Both the position numbers and the translations under genes were made by a program. From contig NC_054538.1 in NCBI RefSeq assembly GCF_017654505.1, forward strand, positions 66,098,524 to 66,162,523: a stretch of 64,000 bases of DNA, given 5' to 3'. Shown in pieces: positions 10,890 through 22,400 of this stretch. The stretch comes from Polyodon spathula (lineage: Eukaryota; Chordata; Actinopteri; Acipenseriformes; Polyodontidae). The notes below the pieces were generated by a model. The model was not told the origin of the DNA and did not search any database. It saw only the letters and a program-made list of their open reading frames with translations. Within the stretch, counting starts at the first letter, position 1; each line of letters opens with the position of its first letter.

Positions 10890-12240
10890 AGCATTTTATG
10901 TCAGACCTGCCGATAGGCCCTTCTGGGGAGTGACATCCTCGGTCCCGCCTACCGAGGGAATAAGTAGTCACTCCACAGAGATCACATTCTCTTTTGCTTC
11001 TCACATCAGGTAAGTACGGTAGGTATAACTAACCTGTCCAGTTGCTGTGATTAAGCTCTCACTCCAGTTTTCTGGAGTTCCCTTGCAATTTATTGCCTGC
11101 AGTTCATTGCTGGAAGTCAGCTTGCCACTTTCCTGGAATCAGAAACCCAGCTTCTGTGAACTGAACTATACTCTGCTTTCTAACCTTACAGCACATGCCG
11201 TTTTGTGATTTTTCCTCTGCTATTTGCAGCTACAAAAAACAGCCCCGCTGTTGAGTCAATTCTGCCAGATAGTCTCGGCCCGCCCCCTTGGTGCGCTCGG
11301 CCAAAAATCTGACAGTTCACCGGCCACTTGGTGTGGTGACTTTCTACCCTCACAGCTCTTGTGTGTGTGCGTTTTCTTTACTGCCTTGCAGTTAAAAAAA
11401 AAAAAAAAAGTCCTTTTCCAAAGTACCCATCTGTAGGCTATACTCCACTGCAAGCTACATGCTGCCCCAGTTATGTGACTGCACATGGACCAGACTAGGC
11501 ACCCTTGCCCAGTACCTTCGGTGCTTGCACCCTCTGTGCTTGGTGCCCTCAGTGCATTGATGCTTCAGTGCCCCTGTGCCCTCCGTCTGTAGGCTTTGCT
11601 CCACCCTGTTGACTGCACTGCACGTGGTCCAGACTAAGCACCTCTGTCTGTAGGTGCTCGCTGCCCCATTGTGTGACTGCACACAGTCCAGAACCAGGCT
11701 ATGGTGTTGAATTACCTGGATGGCTGGTTGATGTGTTCCCAGTCGCAGGAAGGGGCAGTGGCCGACATGGCAATAGTGACAGAACATCTGTCGAGGCTGG
11801 GTCTCACCCTCAATGATGCCAAGAGCCAATTAATCCCAGTACAAAAAACGTTTTGCTTTAAGCGTGGCTCAATGCCTTCCGGCTACATTCCAAACATGAC
11901 AGACACCGTCGGCTGACCGTGTCTCGCGTATGCTGGGAAGCCTTGCACTGGTGGAGGCGAGCTTCTCACATGCACGAAAGTGTAAGGATAGGGTAATCCA
12001 CAGCCGTCAGGTGGTGATGACGGGATCATGGCTTTCAAAGTTCATGCAATGGACTCTCTACATCTGGCACCAGCTACAATCAAATCCTATTTGTCAGGAA
12101 TTCAACACCAATTTCGCTTGATGTCCATCGCTTTTCTACTATACTATCAATCCCAGCTGTTCATCGTCTCTTACGGGGAATTTCCAAGTGCTCACTGGCT
12201 CCATCTCCTGCTCGCCTGCCTATCTCTATAGACATTCTTG
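10890..12240 (+). mobile_element. DIRS/Ngaro-like retrotransposon, broken
   Basis: Tyrosine-recombinase retrotransposon remnant. From 11701 the frame reads LNYLDGWLMCS and then TEHLSRLGLTLNDAKSQL, matching the palm of DIRS-type reverse transcriptase, where the usual box is YLDDWL; here the second catalytic aspartate is glycine. At 12028 onward, DSLHLAPATIKSYLSGIQHQ resembles the N-terminal core-binding part of a DIRS/Ngaro tyrosine recombinase. Most of the polymerase, RNase H and the recombinase catalytic part are missing. Upstream (11420-11700) imperfect repeats of a CTGTAGGC...GACTGCAC...GTCCAGA unit occur. Confidence 0.75.
11420..11698 (+). repeat. Imperfect tandem units inside DIRS-like element
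   Basis: Three diverged units carry CTGTAGG, then GACTGCAC, then a CCAGA block (about 11430-11500, 11587-11640 and 11646-11698). They lie just 5' of the reverse transcriptase remnant. Confidence 0.55.
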
Positions 12241-12792
12241 GCAACTTGATTTCCATTCTCCACCAAGGCTGCTTTTCTCCATTCGATGATTTAACTATGG
12301 AAACCATATGCCTATCTGCATTTTTGGGGTTTTTGGAGATGCTCTGAATATACAGTTCCTTCTATTTCCAGCTTTCCTACTCTAGGTATCCGCTGCAGTG
12401 ACCTCAAGCTCATTACCTCACAGCTTACTAACCTCTATCATGTTAAGTGTTTTCCTTCCTTTTTGTGTTAAATATTTTCTCTCTTTTTTCTTCTTTTCTT
12501 TATGCTATTTTTTACTTGATAGCACTGGAGGGTGCACGTACATTGAAAGAAAGCAAGATGTGTTCCGAAGAGACCCAAAGGGGGCCGGGGATGCAAAGAT
12601 GCAACACCGGGCCGAAAGCAGTGACAATAATTAAGGATATGATTTTGTCAAGTTAAAGACATGTAAAAATCATGGCTCAGTCACAGCTAAAAACAGACAA
12701 TTTCACGGAATGGCCATGGCTAGATTTGAACTTAAAAAAAAAAAAAAATTAATATAATATAATGTAATAGTTTAATATATTTACTAAATAAA
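12241..12792. other. No gene seen
   Basis: Two overlapping short frames (12398-12656) have no known motif. A poly-A lies at about 12733-12747. Possibly more decayed retrotransposon. Confidence 0.45.
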
Positions 12793-12992
12793 CATGGTGT
12801 GTGGTTCAGTGGTTAAAGAACAGGGCTTGTAACCAGACGGTCCCTGTTTCAAATCCTGGCTTGCTCACCGAGTCACTGTGAGCAAGTCACTTAACCTTTT
12901 TGTGCTCTGTCTTTTGGGTGAGACGTTGTTGTAAGTGACTCTGCAGCTGACTGATAAAGGCATCAGCTAAATAAACAAATAATAAACAATTT
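12793..12992 (+). mobile_element. tRNA-derived SINE with L2-type tail
   Basis: tRNA-like head: TGTGGTTCAGTGGTTAAAGA, then B box GTTTCAAATCC at 12846-12856. The body GAGCAAGTCACTTAACC is typical of vertebrate SINEs. The 3' end, GTAAGTGACTCT...GATAAAGGCATCAGCTAAAT, matches the 3' end of the L2 LINE at 47281-47330 (GTAAGCCACCCTGGATAAGG then GCGTCTGCTAAG). This SINE would be copied by the L2 machinery. Confidence 0.8.
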
Positions 12993-15646
12993 TTTTTTTG
13001 TTTTTAAACCGTACCTTTTCAAACAACCGTAACAAGACTATGCTTACTTTTAATTTTAACGATGTCCGATTTCACAAAATAATGTTAACGCTGAAACTTT
13101 ATTTTTTAATAAAATTATCTGGTTGTAAATTGAGAATTTTATAACACTATCCTTTTCATTCATGTCTACTTAAACACATCTATGGTTTTTGGTATTACAA
13201 TATGTATGTTAAAAGTTAACTTTTGATTTCATTCTGTCATCTGCACTGTTGACAGGTCCTACTGTTAAGCACTGCGCAGAGCAACTACTGCAAGAACTGC
13301 AAATCAGGGCTTCATGCTTATCCAAAACTGTAAACTGACCTCCCTTTAGGTTTTGCATTATCAAGGGTATGCAATGGTATATTTCTGCACAAAAGGCTTT
13401 GGTTAATTTTAAGTTTGTTTCTCCTTTAAAGCTGCTCCCTCCACTTTCATGAAATTGTTTGGGATACTGCTCTGCTAGTTGCCTAGAACTTAATTGTGCC
13501 ATTTTACTTTTTTTTTTTTTTTTTTTTTAGTTCTGTGTAAGTATTCACCTTTATTTGACATTTTCTAATTGCTTTAACTTTGCACTGCTCACTTCCTGTT
13601 TTCATGCTGAGTGGAAAATGACAAAATACACGGGTTCTGTGAAAGCTGTGACCAACGTGATATAATTGTATCCTTAGCAACAATACAGTTCTTAAGAACC
13701 TCACAATCAAAATCACAACAAGTTTATTTCAAAGTGTACTAATGTTACTAATTTACAATCACATACTCCACACCATATACAAAGTAGTAGTATGCACAGA
13801 AAAATAAATTAAAAGCAACCAGTAATAAAATATGCCAGTAATTTCAGACTTCACTTTTATTTTTTTTAGCCTCTGGATATATTCTTCAGCTACAGAGCCG
13901 TACACATTTGCCCAGGCATGCTCTCTCGTATTTGCCTGTGTCGAGAAGAATATATCTCTCTTCTACAGCGAAGCAACGTTCAGACTCCACTCCCACATCT
14001 CTCAGCTGCCAACGAAAAACAAATGTGCATGTCTCTTAACTAGCGCATGGAAGAATGTTTAAGAAAATATTGGTACATTATATTATGCCTGACTGAGAAT
14101 CCCAAATTCTCAGACAGCATGCACCTGAGAGCAAAAAATATTATGAGATTTATAACTTTCATAATGTAAGAGCGCCAGCACAAATTAAGCACTGACCGTC
14201 TGCCTCCTGGGTCGCGGTCTGGAGCTCAGTCACTCTCCCATCACTAGTCTCCTCAAGCACCATCTTGCCCACTGTCATTGACAGAACGTAAGCTCAGCAC
14301 AGTAAAACTATTTAACAATAACCCTTCAACAGTAAATGTAAAACAGTATAGGAGAGCCCACGCATCCACCTCCACATCCACCTCCACAAGACTATAAGCA
14401 CTCTCTCCGTCTGGCAAAGCAAGCCAAACAATGCAACTAAATACTGAATGACCAACACTGTAATATATACAGAACGTACTACTGACATTAGGCGTGGAAA
14501 TGCACAAATGGGAATTACATAAGTGTTCTGGGAGCAAGCATTAAAAACACGCTAAATACAGTGCTATTGCGTTGGGCAATGACAGCCTTAACACAGAAAC
14601 ATAAGACGCAACAGTCTAATGGAGATAACAATGCACAAATATGTAACACTGCACCAGGGATTTTACCATGACTATGGGCCTCCCCTACATTATGTCATTT
14701 AACCACAAATGAAAGAGAAAATTGTTAACAAGGGAAGATTGGCAATGCTACAGGACGGGATGATCCAATTCCAACCCTTCTTGGCCTACAAATTAACGAG
14801 TAACTAATACATTGCCCCAGTGGCCCATGTCTGCTTCCCAATGCTACCATAAATCAGATCAAGAGAACCGAACTGTAATAGAAAAAAAACAAAATAAAAA
14901 TGAATTACACTCCAGTGCATTTTTTTTCACATGCCGTGGTTTTGCAGGGTTGCAAACTGACTGCTCAGATAGGGAACGGATTGCTTGGGAACACATCGAA
15001 CTTTTGCACTTAACTGAAGTCGTTTGGAATACACTTAATTTCATTAGTCAATTACGGTGCTGGCTTTCCTCATTTGAGTTGCTTTATTAAAAAAAGAAAA
15101 AAAACCATAACACAACAATACTAAAAGGTGCTGTTTTCTCTGTGTTCCTTGAAGAGAAGTTACGGTTTTTCTTTTTGTTTTCTTTGCTGTTATTTTGTAT
15201 GGTTTTAGAATTTGGTACATGGGTTTACGTTAATGAAGTCAGGATGAGCCATTTTGTACATGAAGAATTTACAAGTAGGTATCTTTTGCCATTATAATAA
15301 CTATTTCTCCAATATAGCAACATTTTGTGTAATAAGCATTAACCTTACGCAATACTTGTGCAAAGTTACCGTTTGTGTAGTTAGCCTCCTCTTAGGTAAA
15401 ATACTCCACGACACCTGCTCTAGCTTTCCTCTGGCTCCAGTATCCAGAGCTGCAGCACAGACAACCTTAATATTGAGTGCAGACATGTTTTTGCTTGCAT
15501 TGTGAATATTGTGTAAATTTACAGAAAGTATTGACCAAATCTTTCCTTTGATAACCCTATACCCTCTTAGGACAAGATAAGCCATAGCTATTTTAGTAGA
15601 TTTTTTAAATGTATTTATTTATTTATTTTTACAACCAGTTGTTTTA
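12993..15646. other. No gene seen
   Basis: AT-rich DNA with a poly-T at about 13508-13529 and short unrelated reading frames. A TIDV-like minus-strand peptide near 13170 was considered as the missing FNDC4 exon and rejected. Confidence 0.45.
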
Positions 15647-15738
15647 GGGGTAATCCTGGGATAATCACAGCTACTTTAGATGACATATAAAATGATACAA
15701 TAAAATCCAGCTGTGGCTTATCTCAGCGGGATAAGGAT
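15647..15738. mobile_element. Short palindromic MITE, copy 1
   Basis: The left end GGGGTAATCCTGGGATAATC and the right end CTTATCTCAGCGGGATAAGG are imperfect inverted repeats. The inner right motif CCAGCTGTGGCTTATCTCAG is shared with 34517-34540. Superfamily unknown. Confidence 0.6.
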
Positions 15739-16974
15739 GAATCATATTGACCACTAAATTACTATTTCGATGTGTTGCAATTTTTTAATAAGATGTGTCA
15801 TGATGGAACCCCTTGTACATTTGATAAACCGATAAATCACCAACTACTGGCAAAACCATAAATCCCGATACACAGAATTATGATCTTAACACCCAGTAGT
15901 CTGCTATTGGTGACTTATCCAATGTAACACATTCATTTTTTATGTAATGAACGCAATGCAAAGGTTCCAAAATGTCATATTTTCTCTAGTATTCTTTTCA
16001 GTTCACTCTACAAATAAACAACGAATGTTCATTATCCCTTATTGTTGCCATTTACTTCAAAGAAGCAATAAGTTGGCCAATCTAATCATATCATAATGGG
16101 ATAATCACATTGATCTGCTTCAGAGTCTCATTATTGCCGCATTCACTTGTCTGCCCATCATGGTTATCATTAAACCCACAATAATGACAGTTATATCAAG
16201 CAGCTGAATAGGATTTAATTCATTCATACTTTTGTATCAATGTTTATTATTACGCACCATCCACACAGTGAATTAGACATGAGGCTGCGTGGAACAGATG
16301 CAATTGCCGTTTCATTCTGGGAGAGGCTTTAAACCGACACTATATTCTGACAGGTGGACAGACGTGCTGTTGAAGGAATGTATGCCCACAGCATCGCCAG
16401 GGGAAAGGTGGGGCTTACATTCACAGAGCGGTGGTTGGAGCTCTTCTTATCACTTTGAATTAATGCAACTGAAACAAATATATTTTGAAGCAGGTTTGTT
16501 CCAGATTTATTATCTACACCACTTTCTAACAAGAACAAACAAGCTATAAACATTATGTTATTTTAAAAAGGGAAATTTGGTAAGATCATTTCTTGTTTAG
16601 ATTCACTTACTATTGTAGTACCATTTCTGCTTCAGTATTCACATCCTGCTGATTTTCAGATATTCTCAGAATCAAATCTGAACTACATCTGCGCAACAGC
16701 TACAAAACTCTGCCCTTACTGCAGTCTTGTAATGTAATGTCGTTTTGAAGGATTATAAATGACTTGTACTCACTATTGAAATTGACCTAACTTAAATAAA
16801 TAAAAAATATCCTTTGTACAGGATATTCTGTTTTGAAAATCACTTCTGCAGTACTATCCAAAATGGTTTGTATCCTGGTCTCTCATCTTATTATGCTGTC
16901 ATGGTTCATCAGAATATTAACAGGTACATGAGCAACTGTTTTTTATTTATTTTTTTAAAATGTAGTCATCGGCA
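15739..16974. other. No gene seen
   Basis: No supported exon or repeat. Frames on both strands around 16289-16553 overlap and share no known domain. Confidence 0.5.
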
Positions 16975-17410
16975 GTGGTTTTTAACTCAGTTCTCCCCAA
17001 TTTGGAATGCCCAATTGTTTTTATCCCGGTTCACCGATGCAACCTCCCGGCGATTCGGGAAACAGAGGCTGAAACACGCGTCCTCCGAAACGTGCTCCTG
17101 CCAATCCATCATTTCAATCCGTCAAGCCACCAGACCTACAGTGCCGGAGGACAACACAGATCTGAATGGCTCCACTGCAGACCCCCGCAGGTGCCCTATC
17201 GGCCACAGGGGTCGCTGGTGTGTGGTGAACTGCTGACCTAAGCCCTCCCTACCCAGGCAGCGCTCGGCCAATTGTGTGCCGCCCCCTAGGAACCCCCAGT
17301 CACAGTCGGCAATGACATAGCCTGGATATGAACCTGTGATCTTCCAGGCTATAGGGCACATCCTGCACTCCACGCGGAGTGCCTTTACCAGATGCGCTCT
17401 TTGGGAGCCC
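16975..17410 (-). mobile_element. tRNA-headed SINE, copy B (diverged subfamily)
   Basis: The minus-strand head is GGGCTCCCAAAGAGCGCATC, decayed from copy A. GATGTGCCCTATAGCCTGGA follows. The body keeps CACCAGCGACCCCTGTGGCC and CGTTTCGGAGGACGCG blocks, but the distal third differs from copies A and C (GTTTCCCGAATCGCCGGGAG, GCATCGGTGAACCGGG), so it is a separate subfamily or composite. Confidence 0.75.
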
Positions 17411-17829
17411 ATGAGCTACTGGTTCTATTCATTTTGTCTTATTTGATTTGCACTACACAATGGGGAATTAGTGCTGGTGTAATTTTATACGTGGGAATGG
17501 GTTTACTGTGTGTCTTTTTGGAGTTGATTTGTTTGATGAAATTATTGTTTACAGAAGGGCGCACAGTTGAGAAATGCTGCCTGCTAGGTTTGGTTGAGAG
17601 GAAGGGCAGCGAGTGATTGGCTGTGCCAGTCCTCAATCAGCAGGTGGGCTGGTCTTGACTGTGTGTCCATCAGCATAAAAATATCAGGTGGAGATCGCTC
17701 TAGGCAACTGCAACACCATGCTACACAGAGGGGAGCTGCGTGCACTCAGCAGGAATGACAGCTATGCAACCCTGAAACTGCAAGACGGTGCTTGTGAAGG
17801 CAATGCCCAGCCATGGCCGTATGAAGTAG

Positions 17830-18196
17830 CAGGAGTTGTTACATGTATACCTGCTCATAAGTAGGTTAGTTTGGGGATAGTGATCCCATGTAATGTATAT
17901 TGAGGGTTACGTAGTGTAGCCGGTCCTGGAGCGGGATGCCTCGTTTATAAGGCTAGCGCTCACCCTGTGTAGCACCTTTTATTTGTAGTTTTTGTATTGT
18001 GTGTTATGTACAGCTTGCAGCATGTGTCCTCTGTGCGTTACCATCGTTGGTAACATCACATGACCCCTTTGTTTACTTTCTGTGTTTGTGAATAAATCCT
18101 GCGGCCCTGTGCTGGAGTTTCAACTCCACCTCCCAAGTCTCTCTGTATTGCTTAAGCAGCGGCTACTCACACACGTGACATGAGCACCCTGTCACA
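17830..18196 (+). mobile_element. Possible LTR fragment
   Basis: Promoter-like CGTTTATAAGGC near 17942, then an AATAAATCCTGCGGCC polyadenylation signal near 18090, then a short run ending GTCACA. The stretch begins TGTTACATG. The TG...CA ends and the TATA-then-AATAAA order fit a solo LTR, but no target duplication is clear. Confidence 0.4.
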
Positions 18197-18329
18197 GGTG
18201 AGTATTTAGATGCTGAATGGACTGAGACACTGGCTCTTGGTTAGACCTGATCTAACCATCCCAGTGGATAAACAAGCACTAGCTGTATTTGTTTCTCTAT
18301 GAGTGTTGAATGCCAGACCCTGCACTCAC

Positions 18330-18463
18330 CTTACTGTGCAGCAGCCCCACTGTATGTCGCTCAGGCGTGCTGTGCTCAGAGGAAGGTTTGGCCTTTTCCT
18401 TGCTGTTGTTTGAATCATTATCTTTAATGATGTCATACTGTCTGCAGAACAGGACAATCACAG
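18330..18463 (-). CDS. fndc4: FNDC4 exon 5: end of membrane helix and tail
   Basis: The acceptor CCCAG lies at 18468-18464 behind an A/T-rich run (poly-A on the plus strand, so poly-T in the transcript), and the donor AAG/GTGAGT follows 18330. It completes the alanine codon split with exon 4 and encodes 45 residues: VIVLFCRQYDIIKDNDSNN, then a lysine- and serine-rich stretch and STPERHTVGLLHSK. VLFCRQYDIIKDN is the family's strongest signature, at the membrane-cytosol edge. The STPE...GLL.SK ending is like FNDC5, not mammalian FNDC4. If the donor were not used, the frame would run eight residues to a TAG near 18300, a possible alternative C-terminus. Confidence 0.93.
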
Positions 18464-19360
18464 CTGGGAAAAAAAAAAAAAAAACAGAAATGTAACCCAG
18501 AAGTATGTGTATTCCAGACTGATATGTTAAAACTCAAACAGATGAGGTAATTCTTTTATCATTTAATTAATAAACTACAAAAGCATTGTTGGGAACAATG
18601 ACTCATTTTGTCAGATGCTGATGAACTTTTTGTACACTATCTTACTAGGTAAGAGAAAGAGAGTGAGCCAGTCACCCTTGCTTGGATTGTAACACATTGA
18701 TTACAGCCATATTATTAGAGAATGAATGCTGTAGAAGGTCCCTATTAGGCAGGAGGTGAAAGAGAGTGAGATGCGACATTGATATGGGCAGATCTGAACT
18801 GTCAGCTCTGGGTCTCTCTTAATAAAGTCTGACAGGAGGAACTCTTTCTGCTCAGAAGCCCCGTCACCAAGCAGGTCGCAGGAAATGACAGTTTTTATAA
18901 TCTCAGTTTCCTGGGATTAGGCTCTAATGAAATGTATAACAGCAGGAGGTTTTCTGTGGAATCTCTATGCGTTCTCGTTAACTACAGAGGACAAGTAACT
19001 GTGTCCCTGGCAGATTCTTTTGTTTACAGTTGCAGTGGTCTATGCATGTCTTTTAAAGTCAGATTCTGAACTGTTTGTTTATTTTGGTATTTCTTTATCT
19101 GTGGTGGTGATGTAAAAAGTAGGTCCTTATTTTTCTGATTATTATTATTTAATTTGTATTGTGTGTTTTTACTCTTCCCTGGTTGACTGACAGGACACAT
19201 TGGGTGTGTTCTACTTTCTCCCCTAGAAATGCTGCCTACTAATTTCTGGGAACTGCATAAGAGCTTCCCTATCAGCAACAGGAGGTAAATACAAATAAAG
19301 ATTTTCCACTAGATTTCTGAAATTAAGTTTTCTGATTGGTCATCCTCTTTCTAAAATTGT

Positions 19361-19431
<71 letters not shown>

Positions 19432-22400
19432 TATCACTTCTTCCCTATTTTCAGCACTATAAATCAGTCTAATTATCTCGTATAATAACTGGTAATAAAG
19501 ATTACTTTAGGTTATGGTTGGGTTTAGATATTCCTGATTTTCCAGTACAAACTATGTATAATGAAAGATCAAGGTGGATTGGGCTAGGGTAAGGGTAATA
19601 ACATGAAACATTATTAGAAGTGTCATAATATTAGTGCTGTTAATAGTAAGATGTCATACAATATCTACCCCACAGCTGTACATAAGGAGACCATTCTCTT
19701 ATTAGTTACACAAATGTAGTCTAAATATTGCATATTTCTATACTATTTTCACATATTCCACAATGATATTCAGCATTTTTTTATAAAGTGTGCCTGGGGT
19801 CAACCCTTTTAGGAATTCATAGTTGGTTCAGGGGAAATCCACATTTACAAAATTATATGCCAATAATAATTTAAAAAATGTGACTAGTGAACTGAAAATG
19901 ATCTTTCTATGCTAAGCAATCATACTATTAATAAGTGCTTTACAAGGGACGAGCGTTATACCAGGCATACACATTGTAGGAGGGATGTCAAGTGGAAATG
20001 CCTATAATTCTGAAAACTGCAGCATGTATGTATAGATGTATGTAAAGAGAGACAGGGAGGGGCTTGTGTTATGATATGTGAGGTAATTTGACGTGTTTCA
20101 ATATTTCACTCTCTGTGTTAGTGTGTCAGAGTCTATTTCTTTTCTTTTTTTTTTTTTTAAGGAAGGTATAGGTTTGTGACAGTGTAATATTGCCTTTGTC
20201 TAGAATAAGACACCCACCTGCCCACATGATGAGCACCACCACTATAATGATCATCTCCCCAGTTTGAAGCTGTCGGTATTTGAGTCCCTGCATTGTCGGG
20301 TCATCTGCAAAGACAGTCAAGAAAACGCTGTTAGTTATTCCTGCAGCACTATCCCCTTTCGGTCTTTGTTTAGGCAGCACAGCTCTCTGGCTAACTCTGC
20401 CCGCCATAGGGGATAACGAAACAGAGACCAATGGAGGGGTTATTCTGACGTTCACATTGAGGATTTAAGAAAGTAAACGTATTTGGAATATAAATGCTTT
20501 TGTGTCCGTTAGGTATGATATATCCCAGTGTGCTGTTCTACAAGCCACACATTTTGCTGACAGTTATGGGGGCTGGGGGTTAAGAACTGTTGCCACGTGT
20601 ATTTAAATAGAATGATGGAGCCAGTATCATGCTTGGCTGCTAAATTGACGATACTCAAACTCAAGCTACATCTAACAAAACTGATTTCAGCACGATTGGA
20701 ATTCAATGGTGGGTCTATTTTTTTTTTTAATCCTTTCTTTCCATAATCATGTTACCCAGTGTAGAAGCAGTTCAAAATTGAGTCATGTAAGCTTTTGGCC
20801 GCAAACATTAAATTGTCAGCTTTTCTTTCGCCAATAAGAAAAAACGCTTTTAAAACACTTAGAAGCAGAATGCTGTGGCGCTGTACACTGTCTTGAATGC
20901 ATGGATTGATATACAAGGTGGGAATTATTATGGAATGTTTTGTTAGCTACAATCACATTAACATAGATTCGGCGCTCTAAGTGTGTTGGTGTGGTTAGGG
21001 AAATGACACATCTTTATTTTCCAGTTGTCACAAAATACAACACAAACTCTGTTTAAAACAAACAAAAGTAAGCCAGTCGCCTATACTGTTAACAAAAGTA
21101 AAATCATTTGTTTTAAGTTCACGTTCAACTTCTGCTTCATATCAGCATTTTCATATTCTGGGATTCTAAACGTTCTAGTGCTGTTACTGAACAAACTATT
21201 TTAAATCAACATGTGCACTTCTATTCTCATGGCAAGACCACATACCATTTTTATCTCAGCTTTTTCATAATTTGATATTCAAAAAGTTGATAAGATGGAA
21301 AAAGCTCTACTTCTCCAAAAGAAATCTGAGTAAGCACATCCACTGCATTGTTTTCTGTAGGTATTGAACAAAATATGGACACAAAATAATAAATACATGT
21401 TTGATATTCAAAGCACAGCCACAGGAGCCGACAGTGCAGACATTGAAAAAACTAAAATATTTTCTTGCTCTGCCTATTTGGTTGTGCTAATGACCCATTG
21501 GCAAACTAAGTAGAGCACACAGCTGAAACTTAACGCTCCTTAATTGTCAGTTTTGACAAGAAATAAGGTGAAGGTAATACATTAAAATCACAACGATATG
21601 CCCACAGCATAGTATTTCAGATTCATAACATTTGTAAGTGCTCCAACACAGCACAATGCAGACTCAGACACTGATAGAAATAAGTGTAAAAATGGGTCGA
21701 CTTTTGGTAATTTTTTTAAGGTTTGCAAATTGATTTGTATCAGCTGGACAGCAATATTTCAGAAATCCAGTGTCCTTTGCTGTAATAACTGTATATTACT
21801 TATTATACTCATTAATTTACACTGCAGAAATGCTATACTCTTTCAGCTACTCTGTGCGGATCACACTGGAAACAAAAACACACTGGAAACATGAAAAAAC
21901 ACCAAGTTATCAAAAGTGCCCAACCATTTAAAGTGGAAATATCAACAACACAAGCCAAGTTTCAAGAAACCATTGGGACAACCTTGTCCAGCACCAAACA
22001 AACAGACACAACTGTAAAAGCGGTGGGGCCAAGGTTGCCCCAATTGTTTCTACTAACAAGATTGTCCCAATGGTTTCTTGAAACTTGGCTTTTTGATATC
22101 TCCACTTTAAATGGCTGGGCACTTTTGATATCATGATGTTTTTTCTAAAGCTAAGGTGATGCATTGATTTATTGATGCATCATATGGTTTGACAACTATC
22201 GATAGTCAAGCGTGTGCATCGTTTTTGTGTAAAGGGTTTAAGCAAAGGAGAATCAGACATTATTTTTTGCATTAAACGCAGAGCTTCTCTGCTCCTCTCA
22301 GGTCTGACTCACTGAATCTGCGTGCAATTGAGCTCACCTTCCTGGATACTCCAGTAACACAACAAATCTGCGTGAGCATTTAATGAGGTAGCACCCTACA

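Noticed and set aside
13150..13215. Minus-strand peptide ...PKTIDVFK stop as the missing last FNDC4 exon (SINTIDV-like)
   Set aside because: The match is four residues, extra residues follow, the upstream frame (NQKLTFNIHIVI) has no FNDC4 likeness, and no good acceptor in phase 0 was found.
14253..14537. 94-codon minus-strand frame with a hydrophobic start as a secreted protein
   Set aside because: No signal-peptide-like cleavage region, no conserved motif, and no exon boundaries.
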